Shown here: one piece after another, positions 24,551 to 36,651 of the stretch | How positions within the stretch are numbered: position 1 is the stretch's first letter | How the letters are laid out: each line of letters starts with the position of its first letter | Source: Psococerastis gibbosa | Taxonomy: Eukaryota > Arthropoda > Insecta > Psocodea > Psocidae | Reading direction: 5' to 3' | Assembly: GCA_963971405.1 (NCBI GenBank) | Contig: OZ020487.1 | Location: 16,403,344-16,467,343, forward strand | Length of the DNA stretch: 64,000 nucleotides | The notes under the pieces: generated by a model | The model's database searches: none | What the model saw: the letters and a program-made list of their open reading frames with translations, nothing else | What the model was told of the DNA's origin: nothing | Translations under genes and position numbers: made by a program

Positions 24551-25859
24551 ACCTTTTATAAGAAAAAAAAAGATGAAGATAATCACTGTGTCTTCACAGT
24601 GACGATTTCCCCTACAAGTGTTGGTAAATTTAACTTTTAATTCAATTTTTTCCTCTAAGGCTTTTCTACCCCAGCCAAACTTTTCCATGCACCCGTACGG
24701 GGCTCTTGTTATCAGAGGCATACCTTAATTTCGTCCCTTGGTTCTTCAAAAATTCAAATTAAGCTACTCAGTACTCCCTGTTATAAAATCACCAGTGGAG
24801 CTTGAACTTTGTGGCGGCACGTGAGTGACTGTGGGCGTGACAGGGGGTGGAAAGGTTGGAGGAGGAAGAGGGGAAGGAATGGGGGTTGATTTCAATGTCA
24901 AAGGTGAGCTTCTCAATAATTCTGGATGCTGCTGTTTTTCTCATTCCATATAAACCTGTCCCCTCTAAATTACCAAAGGTATTTTGTGAAATTTTCTCCT
25001 GAATCTACCTAAACTTTCTAGCTCCCTTAGGTGCGATTTGCCGTGATTCGTTGTCGTATTTTCTGGTAACAAATTATTTTGCATTGTCCAACCAAAATTG
25101 TAAATACATCACTGTTTATAACGTTTAGTACTGTGTGGCAAGAAGTGATGGAAGATGGTTCAAATAACATTTGGTTTTTAGCATTTTTCTTTCGTTTCAC
25201 GGGCATGATCGGCAAGACATGCATGAAAGTCTGTTCCCACCCGAAGCGCCCGGCGTAGTAACCCAGACTATAATTATTTTATTCATGACATAGAACAGAA
25301 ACGGGTACGAACCCATCGCAACCAGGAGAAAATGTTCTGCACTCATGAAATACTCATAGGCAGATGCAGTATCCCCACACATTTCATTCAATTTGCACCT
25401 ATCAGAGTTTAAAATGCCCCCCCCCCTCCCCCCTCCCATTCTCGGAGGTTCAGAGACCCAGAGATACAATCTTTGAAGTCTACGCAGTGCCACGAATGAT
25501 GTCGACTGCAGATGTAAACGAAACGTTGGGATGTAAGCTTTCTGATTGACCACAGCCTATCATCCCGGATTCTAGTGCTTCATCATGTTATGTAACTCAG
25601 GCCGTGAAAGTCTTTGTAATTATATTGGACTGCTTAATACATTTCATTCAATAGGTATTAAAATATAATAAAATTGCAGTACATACAGTATCTAAAACGT
25701 GCAAAATATATATAGTCTGTCTTTATGTTCCATGTTCCAGAGCAATGTTTCGTTTATGAGGTAGCCGGGGCAACAGTCGTTTAAAATAATTTTTTATTCT
25801 AATGCCATTTCCGACACCATGAAGTGTTTAGAAAAATGTATAGAATGTATTTGATAGGA

Positions 25860-26155
25860 AGGTCATTACTGCCCTATTTCTTCTTTGTTCTTCTTTAAAT
25901 GCCTCTTCTATCGAGAATTGGCGATTATCATGGCAATTTGGACCTTGAGAACTGCTGCTCTGAAAAGGGAAGTCGTGCTCTTGCCAAGCCACTGTCTCAG
26001 GTTTTTCATCCAGGACGTTCTTCTGCCAGGAGCCCTCTGTTCTTCTATCTTCCCTTGGAATATTATATGCAGAAGGCGATACTTTTCGTGCCTCATAATA
26101 TGGCTGAAGTATGTTAGTTTCCGTTTCTTAACCGTCAGCAGCAGCTCGGCTTCTG
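25860..26155 (-). mobile_element. LINE reverse-transcriptase C-terminal fragment (unit 1)
   Basis: The minus-strand reading LTYFSHIMRHEKYRLLHI, then IQGKIE-like, PGRRTSWMKNLRQWLG and LFRAAVLKVQIAMIIAN is the conserved tail that follows the RT domain in many insect non-LTR elements. It is interrupted on its upstream side by a hAT-like element at 26156. Repeated at 28904-29199 and 31950-32245; the missing upstream part is at 35838. Confidence 0.8.
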
Positions 26156-26594
26156 CAGGGCCTCCACTTGGTCACTTTTTCAACTATTGGTTACTTTTTT
26201 CAAGGCAGGTAACTTTTTGGTTACTTTCTTAATATTTGGTTACTATTAGTTACTTTTTTGAGGGGTTTTCGATATAATTTTAATTTTTTTAACTAATGAA
26301 AATTGCTTTTCTTGCAATCACGTGCAATTTAAAATTTGGCGCCGGTGGTAATATTTAAAATGGTATTGTGGGGTCTGCACTCAGCAGTCTGCACACAATA
26401 CAAAGCCAAACAAGGTCACGCAACCCCCATTCATAAGAGTACCTGGCCAGGCCTCGCTCCGCCCCTCTGGAACTATCCCCTGGGCTTAACTTATGGACAT
26501 GGACAGTGGATTATCCGCTACAGTAGTTAGTAAGTCAATAACTGCACTGCACCTACTAAGTCGTTAGTCACCTCGTGGCTTGGTTTAAAAAAAT

Positions 26595-26990
26595 AGAAAA
26601 TTGCTATTATCAGCTAATCTAGCGGAGTTAGGATAGCCCTAAGCCGGCCGCCATACCAAGTTGAATCCAGCGGACCAGAGCAGGTTCAAAGCTGCAGTTA
26701 AATTGGTCGTGTGCACAGTGCCGGTAGGGAAACATGGTAGGACTTGTCCTGGTCACCTCCGAACTAATCGTGTGACTTCACTGTGTTTCCCAAGTGGTTC
26801 GGAATCCACTATAATCAGGAGGTCCACTGGAGTCCTATGGGCCCACACCGTGGCCTGGGACTGTGTCAAACCATACTACTACTACTAGGATAGCCCTATC
26901 TCAACACTCAACTAGGAAAGCCCGGGACCGCCTACTTTACATGCCCTCCAAAGCATGGCCAGAAAATGCAGTCAGTGTAGCTCCTGACAT
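26595..26990 (-). mobile_element. tRNA-derived SINE interrupted by the 5S-like SINE
   Basis: The body of the tRNA-SINE is split at 26641/26886 by the 5S-like SINE; the tRNA head is mostly deleted. Copies recur in tandem units 2 and 3 (about 29639 and 32685 onward). Confidence 0.75.
26642..26885 (+). mobile_element. 5S-like SINE, tandem unit 1
   Basis: Full-length copy with a (TAC)n tail, flanked by a 13-bp duplication TAGGATAGCCCTA (26629-26641 and 26886-26898). It is inserted into a minus-strand tRNA-derived SINE, which resumes after the second repeat. It is almost identical to the SINE part of the U6 chimera, implying recent activity. Confidence 0.88.
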
Positions 26991-27048
26991 ATAAGAAGAG
27001 CAAGGCTGCCAGATGCGGTTTTTCGAAGGCGTAGCCAGGGGGGGGGGG

Positions 27049-28507
27049 CTGCTGAAGGAGTGCTCCATAGAAAGATTATGTCACATGTCTTAGCATACAT
27101 GTCTGAAAAGCAGTACGGCTTTTTAAGTAACAAATCAACGGTGACTAATCTGGTAAATTTCAAAGAGCTTATTATTGATACATTTGATAAAAAATCCCAG
27201 TTAGACGTTCTGTACACCGATTTCAGTAAGGCGTTTGACAAAGTCGATTTTGAAATATTGCTAAAAAAGCTCCGTAGGTTTGGTTTCTCGGAAAACCTAA
27301 TAAATTTTTTTAGGTCTTATCTATGCGGCAGAGTACAAAGAGTTATATATGAAGGTCAACTGTCAAGGGAGTTTAGTGTGAACTCTTCGGTGCCGCAGGG
27401 TTCAAAAATAGGTCCACTTTTATTTTTAATTATGATAAACGATCTCCCGGATGTCATTAAGCATTGTGAATGTCTTTTGTTTGCTGATGATTTTAAGTTA
27501 TGTAGGGAAATACTAACTGTGATTGACTGCTATCTTGTACAAAGTGATATAGAAAATCTAGTAACATGGTGTAAAGAAAACAAATTGGAATTGAATATTA
27601 GCAAATGCTCGGTTGTGACTTACACGCTTAAAATTGAATATATGTAATCTGTATAATATTAATGGGCATAAATTATCTATGAATTACCTTATAAATGATC
27701 TGGGTGTTATATTCGATACTAAGCTATCTTTTGAAAGTCACATACATAAGAAAGTTAATGAAGCCTTACGTGTGTTAGGTTTCATTAAAAGGAGCTCAGT
27801 ACACTTCAAAAACATTGCAACTGTAAAAAAACTTTATTGCACTTTAACTAGGCCGAAGCTAGAATATGGCAGTATCGTATGGAATCCTTATCACATGAAT
27901 AAAATTAGACACATTGAAAAGGTACAAAAAAAGTTTTTGAAATATTGTGTCCGAAAGTTTGAAGGTATTGACCCAACAATGCTGTCATATAAACCGCTAC
28001 TAGGTAAGTACAATTTAATGTCATTAGAGGACAGAAGGAGATTCCTCGACCTAATGTATATATATAAAGTTATGAATAACATTGAACATAACGGTTTTTT
28101 TATAAATCGGTTGTATTTTTATGCCTCAACAGTAGTAACTAGATCTAGACCCCTTTTCTATCAACCACCTAGCCGGGTGGACATTACCTTTCATTCCACT
28201 GTAACCAGAATTACAACTCTGCTCAACAAACACTCACACTTAGACCCATTTTTTGATAAATTAACAGTCTATAGAAGAAAGTGTCTTAATGTATTTGCTG
28301 AAATTGCTTGAAATTGCCTCTTTATAGGTATTTGTTTTAATGCCATTGCGTTAGCATTGAATTTATTGTTTCTATTAGTTAAGTTATATTCTACTCTCAG
28401 AAGAATTTTTTTATGTTATTATTAATTTAGATTATTGTACAATGTATATGGTGAACACTGTTTTTGTACAATTAAAAACTTATTCTATTCTATTCTATTC
28501 TATTCTA
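27049..28507 (+). pseudogene. Jockey-like LINE remnant with RT ORF, unit 1
   Basis: 5'-truncated non-LTR retrotransposon. Frame 1 (27060-27647) carries RT blocks QYGFLSNKSTVTNLV, LYTDFSKAFDKVD, VPQGSKIGPLLFLIMINDLP and the active-site block LLFADDFKL. A frameshift near 27640 moves the reading to 27634-28311, which holds the thumb/tail region (LGVIFDTKLSF, LEYGSIVWNPY, EKVQKKFLKY). The element ends with a 3' UTR and a (TTCTA)n tail. The N-terminal ORF and endonuclease are missing. It is a dead copy. Confidence 0.9.
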
Positions 28508-28599
28508 ACCCCGAAATGAAAAGTTCAGAATTAAATAAATCTAGTTCGGTAACATGAATGTGTCTTCCTCATTAAATTATAAACTTTACTGCTGTTTAA

Positions 28600-28833
28600 A
28601 TCGTAAAATCTCACTATTTTGGACTTATTTTTTCAAAACATCTCCCCCGGGGAAGACCCCCGGTACCCTTGTTTGGAGCAATATCAATATGCATTCCTTT
28701 GCAAGCTTTTCTGCTGTAAAACCCCACTGTTTAGCACTTACATTTTCAAATTTTCCCCCAGGGGGAGACCCCTTCTGCTGTAAAACCCCACTATTTAGCA
28801 CTTACATTTTCAAATTTTTCCCCCGGGGGAGAC
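28600..28833. repeat. GC-rich minisatellite (unit 1)
   Basis: Units of roughly 70-85 bp with TGTAAAACCCCACTATTTAG, an AT-rich spacer, and CCCCCGGGGGAGACCCC. Relatives form an array at 18040-18760 and continue at 34927-35110; copies also lie at 31646-31879 and 34693-34926 in units 2 and 3. Confidence 0.7.
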
Positions 28834-28903
28834 TTTTTTATTCTAATGCCATTTCCGACACCATGAAGTGTTTAGAAAAATGTATAGAATGTATTTGATA
28901 GGA

Positions 28904-29199
28904 AGGTCATTACTGCCCTATTTCTTCTTTGTTCTTCTTTAAATGCCTCTTCTATCGAGAATTGGCGATTATCATGGCAATTTGGACCTTGAGAACTGCT
29001 GCTCTGAAAAGGGAAGTCGTGCTCTTGCCAAGCCACTGTCTCAGGTTTTTCATCCAGGACGTTCTTCTGCCAGGAGCCCTCTGTTCTTCTATCTTCCCTT
29101 GGAATATTATATGCAGAAGGCGATACTTTTCGTGCCTCATAATATGGCTGAAGTATGTTAGTTTCCGTTTCTTAACCGTCAGCAGCAGCTCGGCTTCTG
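28904..29199 (-). mobile_element. LINE RT C-terminal fragment (unit 2)
   Basis: Copy of the 25860-26155 fragment carried by the tandem unit. Confidence 0.8.
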
Positions 29200-29685
29200 C
29201 AGGGCCTCCACTTGGTCACTTTTTCAACTATTGGTTACTTTTTTCAAGGCAGGTAACTTTTTGGTTACTTTCTTAATATTTGGTTACTATTAGTTACTTT
29301 TTTGAGGGGTTTTCGATATAATTTTAATTTTTTTAACTAATGAAAATTGCTTTTCTTGCAATCACGTGCAATTTAAAATTTGGCGCCGGTGGTAATATTT
29401 AAAATGGTATTGTGGGGTCTGCACTCAGCAGTCTGCACACAATACAAAGCCAAACAAGGTCACGCAACCCCCATTCATAAGAGTACCTGGCCAGGCCTCG
29501 CTCCGCCCCTCTGGAACTATCCCCTGGGCTTAACTTATGGACATGGACAGTGGATTATCCGCTACAGTAGTTAGTAAGTCAATAACTGCACTGCACCTAC
29601 TAAGTCGTTAGTCACCTCGTGGCTTGGTTTAAAAAAATAGAAAATTGCTATTATCAGCTAATCTAGCGGAGTTAGGATAGCCCTA

Positions 29686-29929
29686 AGCCGGCCGCCATAC
29701 CAAGTTGAATCCAGCGGACCAGAGCAGGTTCAAAGCTGCAGTTAAATTGGTCGTGTGCACAGTGCCGGTAGGGAAACATGGTAGGACTTGTCCTGGTCAC
29801 CTCCGAACTAATCGTGTGACTTCACTGTGTTTCCCAAGTGGTTCGGAATCCACTATAATCAGGAGGTCCACTGGAGTCCTATGGGCCCACACCGTGGCCT
29901 GGGACTGTGTCAAACCATACTACTACTAC
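29686..29929 (+). mobile_element. 5S-like SINE, tandem unit 2
   Basis: Same insertion as at 26642, duplicated with the 3.05-kb tandem unit; the same 13-bp duplication flanks it. Confidence 0.88.
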
Positions 29930-30094
29930 TAGGATAGCCCTATCTCAACACTCAACTAGGAAAGCCCGGGACCGCCTACTTTACATGCCCTCCAAAGCAT
30001 GGCCAGAAAATGCAGTCAGTGTAGCTCCTGACATATAAGAAGAGCAAGGCTGCCAGATGCGGTTTTTCGAAGGCGTAGCCAGGGGGGGGGGGGG

Positions 30095-31553
30095 CTGCTG
30101 AAGGAGTGCTCCATAGAAAGATTATGTCACATGTCTTAGCATACATGTCTGAAAAGCAGTACGGCTTTTTAAGTAACAAATCAACGGTGACTAATCTGGT
30201 AAATTTCAAAGAGCTTATTATTGATACATTTGATAAAAAATCCCAGTTAGACGTTCTGTACACCGATTTCAGTAAGGCGTTTGACAAAGTCGATTTTGAA
30301 ATATTGCTAAAAAAGCTCCGTAGGTTTGGTTTCTCGGAAAACCTAATAAATTTTTTTAGGTCTTATCTATGCGGCAGAGTACAAAGAGTTATATATGAAG
30401 GTCAACTGTCAAGGGAGTTTAGTGTGAACTCTTCGGTGCCGCAGGGTTCAAAAATAGGTCCACTTTTATTTTTAATTATGATAAACGATCTCCCGGATGT
30501 CATTAAGCATTGTGAATGTCTTTTGTTTGCTGATGATTTTAAGTTATGTAGGGAAATACTAACTGTGATTGACTGCTATCTTGTACAAAGTGATATAGAA
30601 AATCTAGTAACATGGTGTAAAGAAAACAAATTGGAATTGAATATTAGCAAATGCTCGGTTGTGACTTACACGCTTAAAATTGAATATATGTAATCTGTAT
30701 AATATTAATGGGCATAAATTATCTATGAATTACCTTATAAATGATCTGGGTGTTATATTCGATACTAAGCTATCTTTTGAAAGTCACATACATAAGAAAG
30801 TTAATGAAGCCTTACGTGTGTTAGGTTTCATTAAAAGGAGCTCAGTACACTTCAAAAACATTGCAACTGTAAAAAAACTTTATTGCACTTTAACTAGGCC
30901 GAAGCTAGAATATGGCAGTATCGTATGGAATCCTTATCACATGAATAAAATTAGACACATTGAAAAGGTACAAAAAAAGTTTTTGAAATATTGTGTCCGA
31001 AAGTTTGAAGGTATTGACCCAACAATGCTGTCATATAAACCGCTACTAGGTAAGTACAATTTAATGTCATTAGAGGACAGAAGGAGATTCCTCGACCTAA
31101 TGTATATATATAAAGTTATGAATAACATTGAACATAACGGTTTTTTTATAAATCGGTTGTATTTTTATGCCTCAACAGTAGTAACTAGATCTAGACCCCT
31201 TTTCTATCAACCACCTAGCCGGGTGGACATTACCTTTCATTCCACTGTAACCAGAATTACAACTCTGCTCAACAAACACTCACACTTAGACCCATTTTTT
31301 GATAAATTAACAGTCTATAGAAGAAAGTGTCTTAATGTATTTGCTGAAATTGCTTGAAATTGCCTCTTTATAGGTATTTGTTTTAATGCCATTGCGTTAG
31401 CATTGAATTTATTGTTTCTATTAGTTAAGTTATATTCTACTCTCAGAAGAATTTTTTTATGTTATTATTAATTTAGATTATTGTACAATGTATATGGTGA
31501 ACACTGTTTTTGTACAATTAAAAACTTATTCTATTCTATTCTATTCTATTCTA
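30095..31553 (+). pseudogene. Jockey-like LINE remnant, unit 2
   Basis: Same truncated and frameshifted RT as in unit 1 (reading frames 30106-30693 and 30680-31357). Confidence 0.9.
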
Positions 31554-31949
31554 ACCCCGAAATGAAAAGTTCAGAATTAAATAAATCTAGTTCGGTAACA
31601 TGAATGTGTCTTCCTCATTAAATTATAAACTTTACTGCTGTTTAAATCGTAAAATCTCACTATTTTGGACTTATTTTTTCAAAACATCTCCCCCGGGGAA
31701 GACCCCCGGTACCCTTGTTTGGAGCAATATCAATATGCATTCCTTTGCAAGCTTTTCTGCTGTAAAACCCCACTGTTTAGCACTTACATTTTCAAATTTT
31801 CCCCCAGGGGGAGACCCCTTCTGCTGTAAAACCCCACTATTTAGCACTTACATTTTCAAATTTTTCCCCCGGGGGAGACTTTTTTATTCTAATGCCATTT
31901 CCGACACCATGAAGTGTTTAGAAAAATGTATAGAATGTATTTGATAGGA

Positions 31950-32245
31950 AGGTCATTACTGCCCTATTTCTTCTTTGTTCTTCTTTAAATGCCTCTTCTA
32001 TCGAGAATTGGCGATTATCATGGCAATTTGGACCTTGAGAACTGCTGCTCTGAAAAGGGAAGTCGTGCTCTTGCCAAGCCACTGTCTCAGGTTTTTCATC
32101 CAGGACGTTCTTCTGCCAGGAGCCCTCTGTTCTTCTATCTTCCCTTGGAATATTATATGCAGAAGGCGATACTTTTCGTGCCTCATAATATGGCTGAAGT
32201 ATGTTAGTTTCCGTTTCTTAACCGTCAGCAGCAGCTCGGCTTCTG
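31950..32245 (-). mobile_element. LINE RT C-terminal fragment (unit 3)
   Basis: Third copy. This one still faces the true right flank: its reading resumes at 35838 beyond the hAT-like insertion. Confidence 0.8.
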
Positions 32246-32731
32246 CAGGGCCTCCACTTGGTCACTTTTTCAACTATTGGTTACTTTTTTCAAGGCAGGT
32301 AACTTTTTGGTTACTTTCTTAATATTTGGTTACTATTAGTTACTTTTTTGAGGGGTTTTCGATATAATTTTAATTTTTTTAACTAATGAAAATTGCTTTT
32401 CTTGCAATCACGTGCAATTTAAAATTTGGCGCCGGTGGTAATATTTAAAATGGTATTGTGGGGTCTGCACTCAGCAGTCTGCACACAATACAAAGCCAAA
32501 CAAGGTCACGCAACCCCCATTCATAAGAGTACCTGGCCAGGCCTCGCTCCGCCCCTCTGGAACTATCCCCTGGGCTTAACTTATGGACATGGACAGTGGA
32601 TTATCCGCTACAGTAGTTAGTAAGTCAATAACTGCACTGCACCTACTAAGTCGTTAGTCACCTCGTGGCTTGGTTTAAAAAAATAGAAAATTGCTATTAT
32701 CAGCTAATCTAGCGGAGTTAGGATAGCCCTA

Positions 32732-32975
32732 AGCCGGCCGCCATACCAAGTTGAATCCAGCGGACCAGAGCAGGTTCAAAGCTGCAGTTAAATTGGTCGT
32801 GTGCACAGTGCCGGTAGGGAAACATGGTAGGACTTGTCCTGGTCACCTCCGAACTAATCGTGTGACTTCACTGTGTTTCCCAAGTGGTTCGGAATCCACT
32901 ATAATCAGGAGGTCCACTGGAGTCCTATGGGCCCACACCGTGGCCTGGGACTGTGTCAAACCATACTACTACTAC
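32732..32975 (+). mobile_element. 5S-like SINE, tandem unit 3
   Basis: Third copy of the same insertion, carried by the tandem unit, with identical flanks. Confidence 0.88.
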
Positions 32976-33141
32976 TAGGATAGCCCTATCTCAACACTCA
33001 ACTAGGAAAGCCCGGGACCGCCTACTTTACATGCCCTCCAAAGCATGGCCAGAAAATGCAGTCAGTGTAGCTCCTGACATATAAGAAGAGCAAGGCTGCC
33101 AGATGCGGTTTTTCGAAGGCGTAGCCAGGGGGGGGGGGGGG

Positions 33142-34600
33142 CTGCTGAAGGAGTGCTCCATAGAAAGATTATGTCACATGTCTTAGCATACATGTCTGAA
33201 AAGCAGTACGGCTTTTTAAGTAACAAATCAACGGTGACTAATCTGGTAAATTTCAAAGAGCTTATTATTGATACATTTGATAAAAAATCCCAGTTAGACG
33301 TTCTGTACACCGATTTCAGTAAGGCGTTTGACAAAGTCGATTTTGAGATATTGCTAAAAAAGCTCCGTAGGTTTGGTTTCTCGGAAAACCTAATAAATTT
33401 TTTTAGGTCTTATCTATGCGGCAGAGTACAAAGAGTTATATATGAAGGTCAACTGTCAAGGGAGTTTAGTGTGAACTCTTCGGTGCCGCAGGGTTCAAAA
33501 ATAGGTCCACTTTTATTTTTAATTATGATAAACGATCTCCCGGATGTCATTAAGCATTGTGAATGTCTTTTGTTTGCTGATGATTTTAAGTTATGTAGGG
33601 AAATACTAACTGTGATTGACTGCTATCTTGTACAAAGTGATATAGAAAATCTAGTAACATGGTGTAAAGAAAACAAATTGGAATTGAATATTAGCAAATG
33701 CTCGGTTGTGACTTACACGCTTAAAATTGAATATATGTAATCTGTATAATATTAATGGGCATAAATTATCTATGAATTACCTTATAAATGATCTGGGTGT
33801 TATATTCGATACTAAGCTATCTTTTGAAAGTCACATACATAAGAAAGTTAATGAAGCCTTACGTGTGTTAGGTTTCATTAAAAGGAGCTCAGTACACTTC
33901 AAAAACATTGCAACTGTAAAAAAACTTTATTGCACTTTAACTAGGCCGAAGCTAGAATATGGCAGTATCGTATGGAATCCTTATCACATGAATAAAATTA
34001 GACACATTGAAAAGGTACAAAAAAAGTTTTTGAAATATTGTGTCCGAAAGTTTGAAGGTATTGACCCAACAATGCTGTCATATAAACCGCTACTAGGTAA
34101 GTACAATTTAATGTCATTAGAGGACAGAAGGAGATTCCTCGACCTAATGTATATATATAAAGTTATGAATAACATTGAACATAACGGTTTTTTTATAAAT
34201 CGGTTGTATTTTTATGCCTCAACAGTAGTAACTAGATCTAGACCCCTTTTCTATCAACCACCTAGCCGGGTGGACATTACCTTTCATTCCACTGTAACCA
34301 GAATTACAACTCTGCTCAACAAACACTCACACTTAGACCCATTTTTTGATAAATTAACAGTCTATAGAAGAAAGTGTCTTAATGTATTTGCTGAAATTGC
34401 TTGAAATTGCCTCTTTATAGGTATTTGTTTTAATGCCATTGCGTAAGCATTGAATTTATTGTTTCTATTAGTTAAGTTATATTCTACTCTCAGAAGAATT
34501 TTTTTATGTTATTATTAATTTAGATTATTGTACAATGTATATGGTGAACACTGTTTTTGTACAATTAAAAACTTATTCTATTCTATTCTATTCTATTCTA
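33142..34600 (+). pseudogene. Jockey-like LINE remnant, unit 3
   Basis: Same truncated and frameshifted RT (reading frames 33153-33740 and 33727-34404); one synonymous-type substitution was seen. Confidence 0.9.
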
Positions 34601-34692
34601 ACCCCGAAATGAAAAGTTCAGAATTAAATAAATCTAGTTCGGTAACATGAATGTGTCTTCCTCATTAAATTATAAACTTTACTGCTGTTTAA

Positions 34693-35110
34693 ATCGTAAA
34701 ATCTCACTATTTTGGACTTATTTTTTCAAAACATCTCCCCCGGGGAAGACCCCCGGTACCCTTGTTTGGAGCAATATCAATATGCATTCCTTTGCAAGCT
34801 TTTCTGCTGTAAAACCCCACTGTTTAGCACTTACATTTTCAAATTTTCCCCCAGGGGGAGACCCCTTCTGCTGTAAAACCCCACTATTTAGCACTTACAT
34901 TTTCAAATTTTTCCCCCGGGGGAGACCCCCGTGCCCCCCTTTTTGAGGTAAATGCAATATTATTTTTATGAAGAAGAATTCTTTTGTAAGCTTTGTAAAA
35001 TCCATACTTTACTGCTGTTAAAATGCGTAAAACCCCGCTATTTTGTTTTTATATTTTCAAATTTTTCCGCCGGGGGCAACCCCCGGGCCCCCCTCTTTGG
35101 GTTAAAAGCA
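34693..35110. repeat. GC-rich minisatellite (unit 3 and right flank)
   Basis: Four to five units of the same CCCCGGGGGAGACCCCCGGG-type repeat. The tandem-array breakpoint at 34926 falls within it. Confidence 0.7.
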
Positions 35111-35837
35111 ATTTATTCCGCATGTCCGCAAAATATTATAAGCCTGTGTTCGCACCGAACTAAAACCTCTAATAATTTTTCTGGCTTATACGTACACGAG
35201 TAACACACAATAATCTCTAAAGAATACACTAGATACAATTGAATTCACAAGAAATAAATTTACACGGGCTTGAGGTTTTCAATGATTTGTCCGGCTGATA
35301 ATTTGTTGATGAACCGGACAATGCATTGTCCTACCCAAAAAAGAATAAAATTTATTAATAAATAATAAATACCTCAAAATCTAAAATGTTTTTCCATTCT
35401 GCGTAAACGTTGCAATTTTGATTTTAGTCACTTCTTTTGAAAAAATGCAGAAAATTCAAATTAGACTTCGTAAAATTGAGAGTAATTACTATTGGAGCTT
35501 CAGAAAAAAAATGTATACTAGGTAAAATTACAATACTTTTGGGGTCTTGTCCGGTTTTGAACTTCGCTGAATCTGACAAGCCTGAAGATGAGAGTTTATT
35601 TTTTAGGGCGTTGGTGTGCATGGAGTTGCAAAGTTTCCCAAAATCGAAACACTGCCCTTATATAAAATTTTATTGCCCTACAAATTTGAGTTCATTGATT
35701 TTGTATATTGCTTATTAGCGTATGAAACCCCTGACCATGTTTTTCAATGATGTAACCTGGTTACTAAAAGGTCACTTTTTTCAAAGTTTAGGTTACTATT
35801 TCAACTATTTAGGATCAATTTTACTATGGAGGCCCTG

Positions 35838-35893
35838 CTTCTGTATCCATTAGCCTCAGGACCTCAGCGTTAGGGACACAATCTCATTTCAAA
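35838..35893 (-). mobile_element. Continuation of the interrupted LINE RT fragment
   Basis: On the minus strand this reads NAEVLRLMDTE and joins the LLLTVKKRKLTYF of the fragment ending at 32245. The hexamer CTTCTG is present on both sides of the intervening DNA, as expected for an insertion duplication. Upstream it meets a DINE-1-like element at 35894. Confidence 0.7.
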
Positions 35894-36651
35894 GAACCGG
35901 TCCGAGTTTACTCGAACATGCTTTCCAATTTATCAAAATTAGTAGATAGAGAAAATGAGTAATTTCATGGTAAATAATTTTCCTATGGTTAAATTTCCGA
36001 TATCTGGGGGGGGGGGGGAGGGGGTTGTCCACCTGACGGCACTGGAGGTGAAGTAAATTCTAGATAGGTCAGACCAACACATTACCACACAGCAATACTG
36101 GCAGGGCACGCAATGCATTTGAGCGTGAATTTTCTATCTGAAAGTAGAAATCATCGATAGAAAGGTTTCGCAGAAAAATTATATTTTAGTCATTTTTCAT
36201 GAAAGTTTAGTTATATTTATTTTTTTACCCCCAGAAGCAAATTATCAAGGGACAAGCGACCCCCCGCATTTTATTAACATTAATAACGACTACAATATAT
36301 GGGAATTTAAAAGAAATTGTTGGAGCCGTTTTTGGGAAATAATTTTTTTAGACTTTTTTGAGTTTTTTGAGAATAAACCCCCCCCCCCGAATTGAGTTAG
36401 CCCCAAATAAAAAAAAATGGTCCCGAGGTATGATTTTTGTGAACCTACATGCCAAATTTCATCAAAATCGACCGAGTAGTTTGCCCGGAAATCGACGCAC
36501 AGACAGGCGGAACGACAGACATTTCGTAAAAAAAAAAAAAACACTTTTTTGGGTTCCTGGGACCTTAAAACGTGTAAATCCGTTGAAATCTCGGATTCAA
36601 AAATTTCGACCGTCCCAAAGCTTTCCTTATACTACGTATAAATTGGAAAGC
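35894..36651 (-). mobile_element. DINE-1/HINE-like element, copy 4 (minus strand)
   Basis: 758 bp in reverse orientation: the hairpin end is at the left and GGAAAGC at the right. It abuts the interrupted LINE fragment ending at 35893. Confidence 0.65.

Larger units (their letters stand above)
25790..28833 (+). repeat. Tandem 3.05-kb unit, copy 1 of 3
   Basis: 3044-bp unit starting TTTTTTATTCTAATGCC and ending CCCGGGGGAGAC, repeated head-to-tail three times. Contents in order: minus-strand RT C-terminal fragment, left end of a hAT-like element, interrupted tRNA-SINE with a 5S-like SINE inside, plus-strand Jockey-like LINE remnant, GC-rich minisatellite. The G-tract before the LINE has 11 G here. 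Confidence 0.95.
28834..31879 (+). repeat. Tandem 3.05-kb unit, copy 2 of 3
   Basis: 3046 bp. It differs from copy 1, as far as I can see, only by a 13-G instead of an 11-G tract; internal order is the same. The junction GGGGAGAC|TTTTTT is not found at the outer edges of the array. Confidence 0.95.
31880..34926 (+). repeat. Tandem 3.05-kb unit, copy 3 of 3
   Basis: 3047 bp with a 14-G tract. Two substitutions were noticed against copies 1 and 2 (A>G near 33345 and T>A near 34446). After GGGGAGAC the sequence continues uniquely into more minisatellite (CCCCGTGCCCCCC), which marks the original right flank. Confidence 0.95.
32246..35837. mobile_element. hAT-like element with nested insertions
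   Basis: Ends CAGGGCCTCCA and TGGAGGCCCTG form an 11-bp terminal inverted repeat flanked by CTTCTG on both sides (hAT elements normally make 8-bp duplications, so the call is tentative). Inside are repeats of GGTTACTTTTT, the split tRNA-SINE, the 5S-like SINE, the LINE remnant and the minisatellite. The left end alone recurs at 26156 and 29200 because of the tandem array. Confidence 0.55.

Noticed and set aside
25364..25553. Open frames on both strands around a C-tract
   Set aside because: Created by homopolymers and the hammerhead-like repeat; no coding evidence.
25790..34926. A CRISPR-like or satellite array
   Set aside because: The 3-kb unit with nested retroelements and single breakpoints is a segmental triplication; there are no short regular spacers.
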